Shown here one piece after another: positions 44,018 to 53,961 of a stretch of 64,000 nucleotides of DNA. A program made the position numbers and the translations under genes. Under the pieces are notes generated by a model, which saw nothing but the letters and a program-made list of their open reading frames with translations, was not told the origin of the DNA and searched no databases. Numbering within the stretch: position 1 is the first letter of the stretch; every line of letters begins with the position of its first letter. Origin of the DNA: Fen-1245 sp963835535 (GTDB taxonomy: Bacteria; Gemmatimonadota; Gemmatimonadetes; Gemmatimonadales; JACORV01); NCBI GenBank assembly GCA_963835535.1, contig CAWIFL010000005.1:744001-808000 (forward strand). The letters run 5' to 3'.

Positions 44018-44045
44018 GGGCCGGGGCGCTAGCTCCGGCCCTTTG
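44018..44045 (+). terminator. Intrinsic terminator after coiled-coil paralogue 2
   Basis: A 7-bp GC stem (44018-44024 with 44035-44041) is followed by TTT, 33 bp after the stop. Confidence 0.55.
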
Positions 44046-44080
44046 CCTTCCCCCATCGAACCGCCGTATCTTCGCGGCTT

Positions 44081-45202
44081 GTGACCACACTCCCTCGTCT
44101 CGTCGCCCCAGTTGCCCTGGCGGCACTGCTGGCCGGCTGCGGCCGCGGTGCTCCCGTGGCCGAGGTCGCCGCCTTCCCCAAACTCGACAGCGCCGCCGCG
44201 TCTTCGTTCGCGCGGCTCGCCTTGAAGAGCATCACGCGCGAGTACCCCAACAAGCTGGACCACGTGATGAACGGGCCCGCGGACGTGCTGGGCCCGCGCC
44301 AGCTCCACCCCAGCTTCTACGGCAGCTACGACTGGCACTCCTCGGTGCACGGCCACTGGATGCTGGTGCGCCTGCTCAAGGTGCGTCCCGGGCTGCCGGA
44401 GGCTGCCGAGATCCGCCGCGCCCTGGGCGCCGATCTCTCCGCGCCCGCCCTGGCGAAGGAGGCGGCCTACTTCGGGCGTCCGGGCTCGGCGTCGTTCGAG
44501 CGGATGTACGGCTGGGCCTGGGTGCTCAAGCTGGCCGAGGAGCTGCACGGCTGGGACGACGCCGACGGCCGCAGCTGGGCGGCGAACCTTCAGCCGCTGG
44601 CCGACTCGATCGTCAAGCGCTATCTGGCCTTCCTGCCGAAGCAGGCGTACCCCATCCGGCGCGGCGTGCATCCCAACACCGCCTTCGGCATGGCGTTCGC
44701 GCTGGACTATGCACGCAAGGTGGGCCGGACCGACCTGGACTCGCTGCTGGTGGAGCGGAGCCGGACCTACTTCGGGGACGACGTGGACGTGCCCGCGGCG
44801 TGGGAGCCCGACGGCGACGACTTCCTCTCGCGCTCGCTCGTCGAGGCGGACCTGATGCGGCGGGTCCTGCCGGCGCCGGCGTTCGCGCGCTGGTTCCATG
44901 CATTCCTGCCGGGCATCCAGCGGGGCGAGCCGGCCAACTTGCTGCAGCCCGCCAAGGTGACCGACCGCGGTGATCCGGGGCTGGTGCACCTGGACGGGCT
45001 CAACCTGAGCCGCGCCTGGTGTATGCGGGCCATTGCCGCCGCGCTGCCTGCGACCGATCCGGATCGTCCGATCCTGCTTGCCTCGGCGGCGCGACAGGCT
45101 GAGGCCTCGCTGCCGTACGTCGCCAGCGGCAACTACCTGGGCGAGCACTGGCTGGCGTCGTTCGCCGTTTACATGCTGACCGAGACCGGCTCGACGGAGT
45201 GA
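44081..45202 (+). CDS. DUF2891 lipoprotein
   Basis: This 373-residue protein has a lipoprotein signal (LLAGC, Cys20). The DUF2891 hallmarks are HPSFYGSYDWHSSVHGHWMLVRLLK, YGWAWVLKLAEELHGW, RRGVHPNTAFGMAFALDYA and LVHLDGLNLSRAWCMRAIAAALP. The family is helical and resembles alpha/alpha-barrel enzymes; conserved His, Asp and Trp residues suggest hydrolase activity, but none has been shown. It acts in the envelope. The GTG start at 44081 begins the lipoprotein signal. It is the last gene before the change to lower-GC sequence. Confidence 0.88.
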   Translation: MTTLPRLVAPVALAALLAGCGRGAPVAEVAAFPKLDSAAASSFARLALKSITREYPNKLDHVMNGPADVLGPRQLHPSFYGSYDWHSSVHGHWMLVRLLKVRPGLPEAAEIRRALGADLSAPALAKEAAYFGRPGSASFERMYGWAWVLKLAEELHGWDDADGRSWAANLQPLADSIVKRYLAFLPKQAYPIRRGVHPNTAFGMAFALDYARKVGRTDLDSLLVERSRTYFGDDVDVPAAWEPDGDDFLSRSLVEADLMRRVLPAPAFARWFHAFLPGIQRGEPANLLQPAKVTDRGDPGLVHLDGLNLSRAWCMRAIAAALPATDPDRPILLASAARQAEASLPYVASGNYLGEHWLASFAVYMLTETGSTE

Positions 45203-45522
45203 GCGCGAGGTACCGTCGGGACGCCCTGCGGCGGGAGGGGGCGGGGATGAGCGTGGCGGGGATAGCGGAGCGGCGATCCTGGCTTAAGTCAAGCTGTTGA
45301 AGCTGAAGGGCTTGCGAGAACGAGAGCCGCGCATCGGGGTGGCTCTCGTTCTTCGCGTCTGTGCACGGCGTGTCCATGTCGTGCTTCCAACTAACGGGTG
45401 ACTAACGCCTCACGTTAGGTTAGCTGCGAGTATGGGCTCGCGGCAGACACGTGGTGAGGCCGGTCATCCGCGATGGTCCAGCAGCTGCGAGCGTTAAGGA
45501 CATCATCTGTTAGGGATCCCCT
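45203..45522. other. Gene-free junction at the left edge of the defence island
   Basis: These 320 bases hold no gene. A long imperfect hairpin (45314-45328 with 45341-45356, one bulged A) probably ends the chromosomal transcript. Nested CTAAC/GTTAG inverted repeats follow at 45391-45423, with an inner CTAACG-CCTCA-CGTTAG stem. From about 45500 on, base composition becomes visibly more AT-rich. The Kiwa genes' promoter must lie at the right end. Confidence 0.6.
45391..45423. repeat. Nested CTAACG/GTTAG inverted repeat, left edge
   Basis: The outer CTAAC (45391-45395) pairs with GTTAG (45419-45423); the inner CTAACG (45402-45407) pairs with CGTTAG (45413-45418). Similar CTAAC/GTTAG dyads occur at 60888-60927 on the other side of the island. 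Confidence 0.5.
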
Positions 45523-46035
45523 ATGCCGAGCATACTGACTCGGGTCCTTCTCTTTCTTTCTTCGTATTTCCCACTGGCCGTCATCTTCTTCTTCCTCCTG
45601 TTCTCCAGGAGCCGCGCTCTAGCAATCGGAATCCTCGCCCTGGGTGGCGCCGGGCTGCTGGGCATTAGTGTGTACCTACGGTTAGCCCAGCGGCTAAACC
45701 CAATTAGGATCACCGTCGTGTCTATCGTGCGACGCGACGCAGAGTCGATGAGCTACATCGTTTCGTACATTGTCCCGTTCCTTGCGATTCCATTTCAGAG
45801 CCTCCAGGAGGCTATCAGCCTGGGCGTGTTCTTCTTCGTGATCGGGGTCCTCTACGTCAACTCAAACATGATACACATCAACCCGATGCTGAACCTCAGC
45901 GGCTATCACCTGTACGAAATCACAATCGACAGTGGAGGGACGTACTCCCTGGTCAGCCGTCGGGAGGTCGTCCGTGGCGAGACTCTGTCGGCAATAAAGG
46001 CGAGCGAAGGTATTCTACTGGAATCGCGTCCATGA
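45523..46035 (+). CDS. kwaA: Kiwa anti-phage protein KwaA
   Basis: This 170-residue protein has four membrane helices (about residues 5-27, 32-54, 77-95, 97-118) and a short cytoplasmic C-terminal domain (YHLYEITIDSGGTYSLVSRREV). Its size and topology match KwaA, the inner-membrane component of the Kiwa defence system, which is reported to sense phage attack at the membrane and recruit KwaB. The assignment rests mainly on topology and on the adjacent DUF4868 gene, since KwaA sequences are poorly conserved. AGGGA precedes the ATG. Its stop overlaps kwaB by 4 bp (ATGA). Codon use is clearly less GC-biased than in genes to the left. Confidence 0.78.
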   Translation: MPSILTRVLLFLSSYFPLAVIFFFLLFSRSRALAIGILALGGAGLLGISVYLRLAQRLNPIRITVVSIVRRDAESMSYIVSYIVPFLAIPFQSLQEAISLGVFFFVIGVLYVNSNMIHINPMLNLSGYHLYEITIDSGGTYSLVSRREVVRGETLSAIKASEGILLESRP

Positions 46036-47009
46036 GCAGGGCGGTACGCAGCGGGCCAGCGGACGTTCTCGCGATGCTGCTCCGGCTCGATGTCGCAGGT
46101 TGCGACATCGGCGTCCTCCTCGCCTCCTCCTCGGAGGACGGCGAGTCGCCGAATTTGCAGCGGCTGAACATCTCGCGCGACCTCGCTGCAGACTTTCGAG
46201 GTCTCGTCCAGCGGAAGTTGAGTGCTTGGAGAGTCGAGAGTGAGAACGGCGATCTCCTGCTGCGCCACTTCGATCCGGGTGCCAAGCTTGAGGGATACGA
46301 AATTGAGTACCTGGACCTTTCTGAGCATGAGTCGATAGAGAAGCAGATTGGTGGTTTAGCGGATGATGCAAGTCTGAAGGTGTTCGCTGAAGAGGATGAC
46401 TTCATTAGCAGGCTGAGGTTCTACGTGATCGCGCTTCAGCCTCGCAATGGCCCCACAGCGTATTGTTTCCGCACATATACACCGAAACGCGAGCTTACGC
46501 GCTCAAGTATGTTCGGCGTGGGCTTGAAGAGGGGCCAATATGACCGCTATAGAGACCTCCTGTTCTTGTTCGATGAGCACGTTGACTGCGTACTGGTCGG
46601 CAGGCTGATGTTTGTGTCGAACAAGTCCAATTTCGAGAAGATCTTCCGCTTTTACGAACTCCTCGTGAGCTCGGCGACGGCAACGCTGGCGGTCATTGAG
46701 GAGTGCATTCCGATTGATAACTTCGACGAGTTCAAGCGCTCCTGCGAAGGTCATCTTCTCAAGCTCGCGAAGCTCAAGAACATTGCCGCCAAGCCCTACC
46801 TGAAGCGCATCACCATGGCTGATATCAAGAAGGTGATTGCCAGGTACAGGCTGCCTATCAGGGTCGTCGGTAAGGGCGCGGGACAGAAGATTCTGTTCGA
46901 GCCCGCGGATCGGTGGGCGATCCTGCGCCTGCTCGACGACGACTATCTAGAATCCACGATGACGAAGACAGGCTACGAGGTCAACTCAAAGAGGCCCATG
47001 GGAGCGTGA
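46032..47009 (+). CDS. kwaB: Kiwa anti-phage protein KwaB (DUF4868)
   Basis: This 325-residue soluble protein has DUF4868-like features: YCFRTYTPKRELTRSS, a middle segment DEHVDCVLVGRLMFVSNKSNFEKIFRFYELL, and a C-terminal helical region ending with KVIARYRLPIRVVGKGAGQKILFEP. KwaB forms a complex with the membrane protein KwaA and is a DNA-binding effector in Kiwa. The 4-bp overlap with kwaA and the two-gene layout are exactly those of Kiwa loci. It is followed 99 bp later by a HerA-type ATPase, so it is the first module of a defence island. Confidence 0.82.
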   Translation: MSRAVRSGPADVLAMLLRLDVAGCDIGVLLASSSEDGESPNLQRLNISRDLAADFRGLVQRKLSAWRVESENGDLLLRHFDPGAKLEGYEIEYLDLSEHESIEKQIGGLADDASLKVFAEEDDFISRLRFYVIALQPRNGPTAYCFRTYTPKRELTRSSMFGVGLKRGQYDRYRDLLFLFDEHVDCVLVGRLMFVSNKSNFEKIFRFYELLVSSATATLAVIEECIPIDNFDEFKRSCEGHLLKLAKLKNIAAKPYLKRITMADIKKVIARYRLPIRVVGKGAGQKILFEPADRWAILRLLDDDYLESTMTKTGYEVNSKRPMGA

Positions 47010-47108
47010 CCGCGCAACAGCCGGGCACCTTGCGCCGTTTTTTCGGTCGTCGTTGCCAGCGCCGCCGCGCAAGGATGTGGGGAACCAAGTGCTGACGGGG
47101 GGCCAGAA

Positions 47109-49222
47109 ATGCCGAACGTAGTGGGATCCGTGGGGCGTCAGCTCAATGAGCAGCAGCTTTCAGAACCGCTACAAGGAGCCGCGGAACTGATTTGTTCGCT
47201 GGTCGCGACGGACGCCTACGTTGGGGAGGTGTACTCGCTGGGATACCAGGAGGCGCTGGTCCAGATTCACGATTTCCATCGACAACGGGTGGGCGGAATC
47301 CCCGCTCTGTCCTTTCTGGTCGCCGCCAGGTTCGTGCCCGGGACACAGGTTGACGTACGCGAAGAGGACACGTCCGTCATCCTACTGAGGGTCTTGGATC
47401 ACGCCGATCTCCCCAATGCTCAAGAAGCGCTCCGGGTGCGCGTTGAGAACGCGCAACGCGTGAGCGGCGACCTTGGCCACACGTGGGACGACAGGGACGT
47501 GATGGATCCCACGACGCACAACCTGTTGAGCTATGCCGGCGTTCGCTGTCGAGTGCTCGGGACCTTCTTCGTCGGCAACCGTGGGACGGAAGCCGCGCCC
47601 GCCTTCTGTTTGGCCTTCGGCTCCGATCTGAGCAACTACTATCCAAACCGTGGCCTCAAAGTATACAAGCCACGCGGTGATGTGCTGGCGAGAATTGTCA
47701 ACTATCGCGATCCGACACTGGAGGAAGGTGCCGGTCCGCGACTCATGGTGCCTGTCGGCGAGGTACGGTACGCTTCGACGAATCGGCCTTTCCAACAGAT
47801 AGCCGGGGTGCGCGTGTCCATCACCCCCACGGACCTTCTCGGGCAGAAGACCGCCCTCTTCGGGATGACGCGGACGGGGAAGTCAAACACGACGAAGATC
47901 ATCATTAAGTCGATCTTCCAACTGCGACTGGCGAACGCTGGCCGCCGAATTGGGCAGCTAGTGTTCGACCCCAACGGTGAATATGCGAACGAGAACGAGC
48001 AGGACCAGGACAGCAACCGGAATGCTGCCGCAATCAAGAACGTTTGGGCGACGGGACCGGTCGGGCAGCACCCGGCGCTTCGGGGTGACGTGGTCACGTA
48101 CGGGATAACCCCGCACCCAAACGATCCTGCCCGTCACTTGATGTTGCTGAACTTCTACCTGGACCAAAACCTCGAGGTTGGCAAGGAGATTATCGACGCG
48201 GCGTTGGCTGGCGACGGATCGAAGTACATTACCAACTTCCGATCCGTGCGCTTGGAGGCGCCGGCGGCGAACGATCCGTCTGCGACCACGCGGTTCCGTC
48301 GGCGTGTCCTCTGCTACAGAGCGCTTCTGTGTAAGGCAGACTTCATCCCACCTCCCAACATGCAGCCAAGTACTACCGGCCTATTCGGTCGCGATCTCCT
48401 AGCTGCATTGCGAGCGGGCGTGGGGAAGGACCCGGCCGCGTACAGCACCTGCGCGACAATCCTCGCCAAGCGGAATCCCTCGTGGGCGGAAGTTGCGGAA
48501 GCGGCGGGAATTCTGCGGGACTTCATTGAGGACGGGACTTCAGGATATGGGGCATTCAACCAGCAGTACGTGCAGGCCAGCGCCACGGGGTCATGGGCGG
48601 ACGATGACCTGAAGAAGATTCTCGAGATGTTCGGGTATCCAAACGGGTCGCGTCTGGTGGGACGGGTGCGGGAGCAGCACTCGGCAGCAACCGCCCTGGA
48701 TTACTCTGACGCAATCTACGCCGATCTGGCGGCCGGGCGCCTGGTCATTGTCGACCAGTCAAGCGGCGACCCTGAGCTCAATCGGGCCTCCCGGAGCGAG
48801 TGATGTGGAAGATCTTCGGCAATAACCAACAACTGTTCCGGACCGCAGCGACTCCTACAGAGATGCTCGTCTACGTCGAGGAAGCACACAACATACTCCC
48901 GTCCTCCAAGGAGCTGGACTTCGGGGACATCTGGGTCCGTACGGCGAAGGAGGGGGCTAAGTACCGCATCGGTCTGATCTACGCGACTCAGGAAGTGAGC
49001 TCGATACAGCAGAATATCCTCCGCAACACAGCAAACTGGTTCATCGGGCACCTGAACAACACCGACGAAACCAGAGAACTTCGGAAGTTCTATGACTTCG
49101 CGGACTTTGAAGCGAGTATCCTTCGAGCTCAAGATCGTGGATTCCTCAGAGTGAAGACACTCTCCAACCCCTTTGTGGTGCCAGTGCAAGTGGATCGGTT
49201 CGAGGTAACACCTGGGCAGTAG
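47109..49222 (+). CDS. herA: HerA-type DUF87 ATPase/translocase, frameshifted
   Basis: This hexameric DNA translocase of the FtsK/HerA superfamily has an N-terminal HAS-barrel-like domain and a RecA-like core. Walker A is GMTRTGKSNTT (Lys258). LVFDPNGEYANEN is typical of HerA. Walker B is MLVYVEEAHN (near 48864-48893), and the sensor region ATQEVSSIQQNIL comes later. The frame breaks at about 48790-48796: DPELNRAS continues as ERVMWKIFGNN one frame over, which one missing base would explain. Total length (about 704 codons) is normal. A NurA-type nuclease gene follows after 12 bp, the classic partner in DNA end processing. In this context the pair is more likely part of a defence module than of housekeeping recombination. 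Confidence 0.85.
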
Positions 49223-49234
49223 GGAGCGTCTGCG

Positions 49235-50579
49235 ATGCCTTATGAGGGAGAGTTCGCCGGTTATCGGTCACTTCGTAGGATCGTTGAGACTGAGCGTGTG
49301 CGACAGCTGTTGGGACGCGCTCGAACGCTTGACCCCACGAGTCTCGCTGCGGGCGTGCAGCCGCAGCCAGCGCCTGAGCAGACTAGCGCCCTCCCAGACT
49401 TTGTAGTTGTCGTCGACGGAAGCGCGGCGGAGGAGCCTGTCCGAACGGGCTACCCCGGCGCGTCAATTGGGTACTGCACCGTCGCCAGCGTGCTGATCAA
49501 TCTCAAGGAGATGGAGCGGCTGGATGCCCAGAGGCCAGTCGATCCTCAGCTATTTCGTCGCGCCGAGGACACGGCCACTATCGACGCCGCTTTACCGGGT
49601 GCAAACGTGGTGGTTCGAACCCATACCTCAGCGCGCGATTCGTTCCGCGAGACCCTCTACGAGGTGTTTCAAGATGTAGTCGTCGACGAGGACGATCGGA
49701 CACCGCTTCTCGACACCTATGAGCACCTTCTAGCCTCAAGCCTACGACGCGACCGCAAGCGTGCCCCTACGAGGGTGAGGGATGCGATCGACATTTCAAC
49801 CCGCCATCTGGTCTCTCGAGCTGTCCGTGTGAACTGCGTCGTCCAGTGTACTCCACAGACGCCTTGCGGATTCACGAGCGATTCCACGAGGGGGGGTCGA
49901 AGGGGAAGCGTTCGGTGAGGTGATGCAGGTGTGGGAGCGCGTAATGCTCGTACATCTTCTTCGCTGTTTCGAGCGCAAGGGTTGGCTTCATCAGTTGCAC
50001 CGCCTGCTCTTCATGGTAGATGGGCCTCTAGCCGTGTTTGGCCATCCGGCGTGGATTAGTGCAGCAATGAGTCGTGAGCTTAAGCGCATCAATGCAAGAG
50101 TGCGCGAGACAGCTGGCAGTGACCTCTTGGTGCTGGGCATTGAGAAGAGCGGGCTGTTCGCCGAGCACTTTGCGCAGCTTGACGTAACGAACGAGGGCGA
50201 GCAGCGCTTTCCACCTCGGACATTCCTGCTGCCTACCGATCGGTACATCAAGGAGCGCGTGATCTTCTCGACCAGTGCGAAACGATACGGAGAGGACACG
50301 TACTTCGGACGGAAGTTGCTTTACAAGACCCTGAGCGGTGCGCGCATCGTGGCCGATATCGCGTTTCTCACGGACGCCCAGGATACGCTCGACTCGGACG
50401 ACACGGCCGTCTATCCCCAGTTTGCGGCGTACTGTAGTCTGCTGGACAAGCTCGTTTCCTCTCGGTACCCGAATGCGCTCGCGCCGATCGTCGCGGCGCA
50501 CGCCCAAGCTGCAATTCCCCTTCACCTCGGCGCCAAGGTGCTGCAGCAGCTAGCCAGGGCGCTCATGCCGACCGAATGA
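49235..50579 (+). pseudogene. nurA: NurA-domain nuclease, broken by two frameshifts
   Basis: This RNase H-like nuclease works with HerA. The first part, from ATG 49235, contains FVVVVDGSAAEEPV, matching the first catalytic Asp motif of NurA. A middle part in another frame reads VYSTDALRIHERFHEGGS (about 49846-49899). The last part reads GEAFGEVMQVWERVMLVHLL, then LLFMVDGPLAVFGHPAW (second Asp motif), with PLHLGAKVLQQLARALMP at the end. Two frame changes are needed, at about 49835-49846 and at an AAGGGG run near 49900-49905. All motifs are present, so the protein was functional recently, or still is if these are sequencing indels. Its end overlaps the methyltransferase start. Confidence 0.75.
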
Positions 50580-51687
50580 AGGGCGCCCCCTCGAGAGGCT
50601 ACGGCACCCCAGCGGATCGGTGGGCTGGGATGGGGCCATACTACGCGATGTTTCCGACGGCCTTTAGCGACGCGGTCGTGGAGAAGTACTCACGCCCAGG
50701 CGATCTTGTGCTGGATCCCTTTGCGGGACGAGGCACGGCTGTCTTCAGCGCGGCGAGCCGGGGGCGGAGGGCGTTTGGGATTGAGATTAACCCCGTGGGT
50801 TGGGTGTACGCAGCCACGAAGCTTGACCCCGCCTCGCGTGTTCGAGTGGAGAAGCGCCTGCTTGAAGTGGCGTCAGCAAGCCGGCATTGCCGCAGTGCGG
50901 CGCTCCGACTGCCACAGTTCTTCGAGCTGTGCTTCAGTCCCCAAGTCCTCCGGTTCTTAGTAACCGCCCGAAGAGATCTGGATTGGCGCCACAGCGTTGT
51001 TGATCGGACTCTGATGGCCTTCTTGCTGGTGTACCTCCACGGCAAGAGGGGTTCGCTCTGTCGAACCAGTTGCGGCAAACCAAGTCGATGTCGCCGCAGT
51101 ATGCTGTGAGATGGTGGAAGCGGCATCGGTCCCAGCCGCCTGCGCTCAACCCTTCAGAGTTTCTGCAAGAAAGGCTCGAATGGCGGTATGCAAAGGGAGT
51201 AGCGGAAACGGCGAAAGTCACGTTTATCGGGGCGACTGCCTCGTCATGCTGCCGCAACTGGCGGCACGCCGAAAGGCGGAGGGTGGTAGCCCGCCTCGCT
51301 GATACTTACATCGCCACCATACTTCGATCTCGCGAACTACCATTATGACCAGTGGCTTCGACTCTGGCTCTTGGGCGGGAGGCCGGACGCCCGTAGGCTC
51401 GGCTCTGCGTACCGTGGCAAGTTCAGAATCGCGAGAGGTACCGAACCCTGCTGGATTCGGCCTTTAGGGCATGCAAGGATTTCCTTTCCCGGTCCGGCGT
51501 GGTTTATGTCCGCACAAGCGTCAGGCCCGAGACCTACGAGCCAACGGCACATTCACTGCGCCGCATTTTCCGGGCACACAGAATACTCAGACGCGTGCGA
51601 CCCCTCCGAGGGCCGACCCAAACGCATCTGTTTGGTGACACTACTCCCAAGAAGGCCGAGGTGGACTTCATCGTGCTGCCAAGGTAG
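50576..51687 (+). pseudogene. DNA methyltransferase (amino-MTase), broken by several frameshifts
   Basis: The gene begins at ATG 50576, overlapping nurA by 4 bp. The SAM-binding motif I is LVLDPFAGRGTAVFSA (near 50707-50754), with GIEINPVGWVYAA after it. Later blocks in other frames read FALSNQLRQTKSMSPQYAVRWW (51048-51117), YRGDCLVMLPQLAA (51223-51264) and LTSPPYFDLANYHYDQWL with the catalytic SPPY motif IV (near 51309-51362). DFLSRSGVVYVRTSVRPETY follows, with a tail ending DTTPKKAEVDFIVLPR. At least four frame changes are needed (near 51047, 51200, 51295 and 51437). Motif order I then IV suits an alpha-like circular arrangement for N4-cytosine or N6-adenine methylation. It may mark host DNA for the HerA-NurA module or the helicases that follow. 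Confidence 0.7.
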
Positions 51688-51771
51688 GCGCCTGGGCTCT
51701 ACGTGCCTTGGCCCCGCCCGCCGTTTCTTCTCGGACAGCATTCCGTAGGCGGTCTAGGAGGCTCAGCGACG

Positions 51772-53627
51772 ATGAAAGCTGCCTTTGACGCGTCGCTGGA
51801 GACGGCCCTCTCGCTTCTCCTCAGCAACGCGCTCGCGCCTGCCATCGCCAGGGGTTTCGAGGAGGCGTTTGGCCGTCGACCGCACCCTGACGACATCACC
51901 ACATGGTCGGAGGTCCTGCCAATCGCTCTCCGGGTGGCGGCAGACGCGGTTCCGCGTGATTCGCACATCTTCGTCGAGTGCCCGCTGCCGTTCAACGGTC
52001 AGCGCATCGATCTACTGTTCTTGGGGGGGAGCGGTGGTGCCCCGTCCGCCCACTTGGTGGAGCTCAAACATTGGGGGCGATCAGCCGAGTCAACCCTGAG
52101 CAACTTCGTCGAGGTCGCCGGTCATCCAACGCCACATCCTTCCTACCAGGTCTTGAACTACGCTGGGAAGCTCAAGCACCTGCATTCGTCCGGCCCTCGC
52201 TGGAGGTGGATCAGTCGGTGATGGTGGTAGACGGCCCAGGCGCTCATTCGGCGGTCATGGCGCTTAAGTTCGCTCGCCAGCTTGAGCAGGCACCTGCTTT
52301 CTTTGCGCCAAACCTCTCTGGCCTGGCGAAGCGCCTCTCGAAGAGCATATCCCAAGGTGCCCGACAGCAATGGATCGATCAACTGCTCCAGGGGGAGTAC
52401 AGCCAGTCCCGCCAGCTGCTCCAGATGGTGAAGGATCACCAGGGGAACATTCTGCGCAGGGCCACCGATGTACTCGCAGCATCCGGTTGGGGGCTTACCG
52501 ACCAGCAGCTCCTCGTCCACGACCGCATCTTGGAGGCCATCGGGAAACGTGACCACGCAGTCTATTGCGTGTCAGGCGGGCCTGGTTCCGGCAAGTCCCT
52601 TCTGGCAATGCACCTGTTTCTCGAATCTGTAGGTCTCGGTCACCGCACGATCCTGGCCGTGCGGAACAACCGGCTCAATGCAAGCCTGCGCCATATCCTC
52701 GAGACCGAGGTTACAGGCGCACAGGGAATGATCAAGTTCTTTTCGGCGGGTAAGGCGGGCGTTGAAGACGACTCCCGAAGGGTCGCCGACGTGCTCATCT
52801 GCGATGAAGCGCAGCGACTCGCGCTTAGGAGCCCCAACTGTATTCTCCGCGCTCCCGTCGTCGTGCTTGTTTATGATCAGGATCAGATCCTGAATGACGC
52901 GGAGCAGGGAACCACAGAAGGGCTGCGGGCGCAGGCTCTGTCCGTCGGGCAGGAGCCAACGATGCTCGAACTTCCGACGCCCATGCGGTGTCGGGGCGGC
53001 GCCCGATATCTTAGCTGGCTGAGCCGGTTCCTGCATGACCCCAGCGCCGGGCCAACCGGGGACGATGCCCTAGGCGGCTACGAACTCAATGCGTGCCCCA
53101 GTCCACAGCACCTTAAGCGACACCTGGAGGCCAGGCGTAGCCGGGGACGCGTGGGATTGCTGGCGTCTTTCACTAGAGCGAGCGGTCGCGAGGACCGCAG
53201 GGGTCCGCGTGACCTCGGCCCGGTGAGGATACCGGAACTGGACCCACCCGTTCGGTGGCTAATGGAGCCACGCACGGACTATGTGCCATTTTGGGTGGAG
53301 GGGCGGTCGAACAACCTCGACGCGTGCGCGTCCATTTACGGGGCGCAGGGGTTCGAGCTGGATTACGCGGGCCTGATATGGGGAAACGACTTAGTCGTGC
53401 GCGAAGGGGTTTGGGTGCTCGGCGACCCGGATGACTGCTACGATTCGGCTCCGGGTGCGCGGCGGCTCTCGACTGTGATGCGGGATGACCCGAAGACGGC
53501 AATCACCCTACTTAGAAACCGATACCGGATCCTACTGAGCAGGGGCATCTTCGGAACGGCCATCTATGCCGAAGACACTGAGACAAGAGAGTTCTTGCTG
53601 CGAAAACTCGGTGGCGTCCTGTACTGA
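51772..53627 (+). CDS. PD-(D/E)XK nuclease plus DUF2075 helicase, copy 1, frameshifted
   Basis: The N-terminal domain shows a restriction-endonuclease-fold pattern: an acidic strand QRIDLLFLG and then HLVELKHW (E-x-K). A schlafen-like DUF2075 superfamily-1 helicase follows: Walker A GGPGSGKS (near 52578-52598), Walker B VLICDEAQRL, motif LPTPMRCRGG, and C-terminal SIYGAQGFELDYAGLIWG with RNRYRILLSRG (motif VI). The frame breaks at about 52170-52215 between the nuclease and helicase parts. ATG 51772 has AGGAGG 10 bp upstream. A second, intact gene of the same type lies 335 bp downstream, so this is one of a tandem pair. The architecture suggests a nucleic-acid-activated anti-phage nuclease. 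Confidence 0.78.
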
Positions 53628-53676
53628 GAGCGGCACCACCCGACGCTGCCCAACTTCGTTGCTTCGAGGGGTCGAC

Positions 53677-53907
53677 GTGCAGGGTTCATCCCCACTTGGC
53701 TCCGTCACGCGGCTGGACTCACTCATGCAGCCGTTCGCTGACGAGGTCGAGACTGCTCGGACGGCGACCGGCTGGGACGCGGCCTTGCTGAGGGCCATCG
53801 TCGCGCAAGCGTACGGTATGGTTGGACCTTACATAGATGCGCACGTTGAGGTCGGGCCGGATCGTAAGGAGTACCTGGTCGTGAAGCTGAACCTCCCGCC
53901 GGAGTGA
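53677..53907 (+). CDS. Small protein between two nuclease-helicase genes
   Basis: This acidic protein of about 76 residues is not recognised. It is predicted helix-helix-strand: RLDSLMQPFADEVETARTA, WDAALLRAIVAQAYGMVGPY, then AHVEVGPDRKEYLVVKLNLPPE. GTG 53677 has GAGGGG upstream; the frame is open farther 5' but that part looks non-coding. Its position exactly between the two DUF2075 genes suggests a regulatory or antitoxin-like partner, which is inference only. Confidence 0.5.
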   Translation: MQGSSPLGSVTRLDSLMQPFADEVETARTATGWDAALLRAIVAQAYGMVGPYIDAHVEVGPDRKEYLVVKLNLPPE

Positions 53908-53961
53908 GGATGTCTTCTGTGGCGCAGCAGACTAGTCAAGCGGCCCGGGTCCCCTAGGCCG

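Noticed and set aside
49608..49628. GTGGTTCGAACCCATACC looks like a tRNA T-arm.
   Set aside because: It lies inside the nurA reading frame, and no cloverleaf could be assembled around it.
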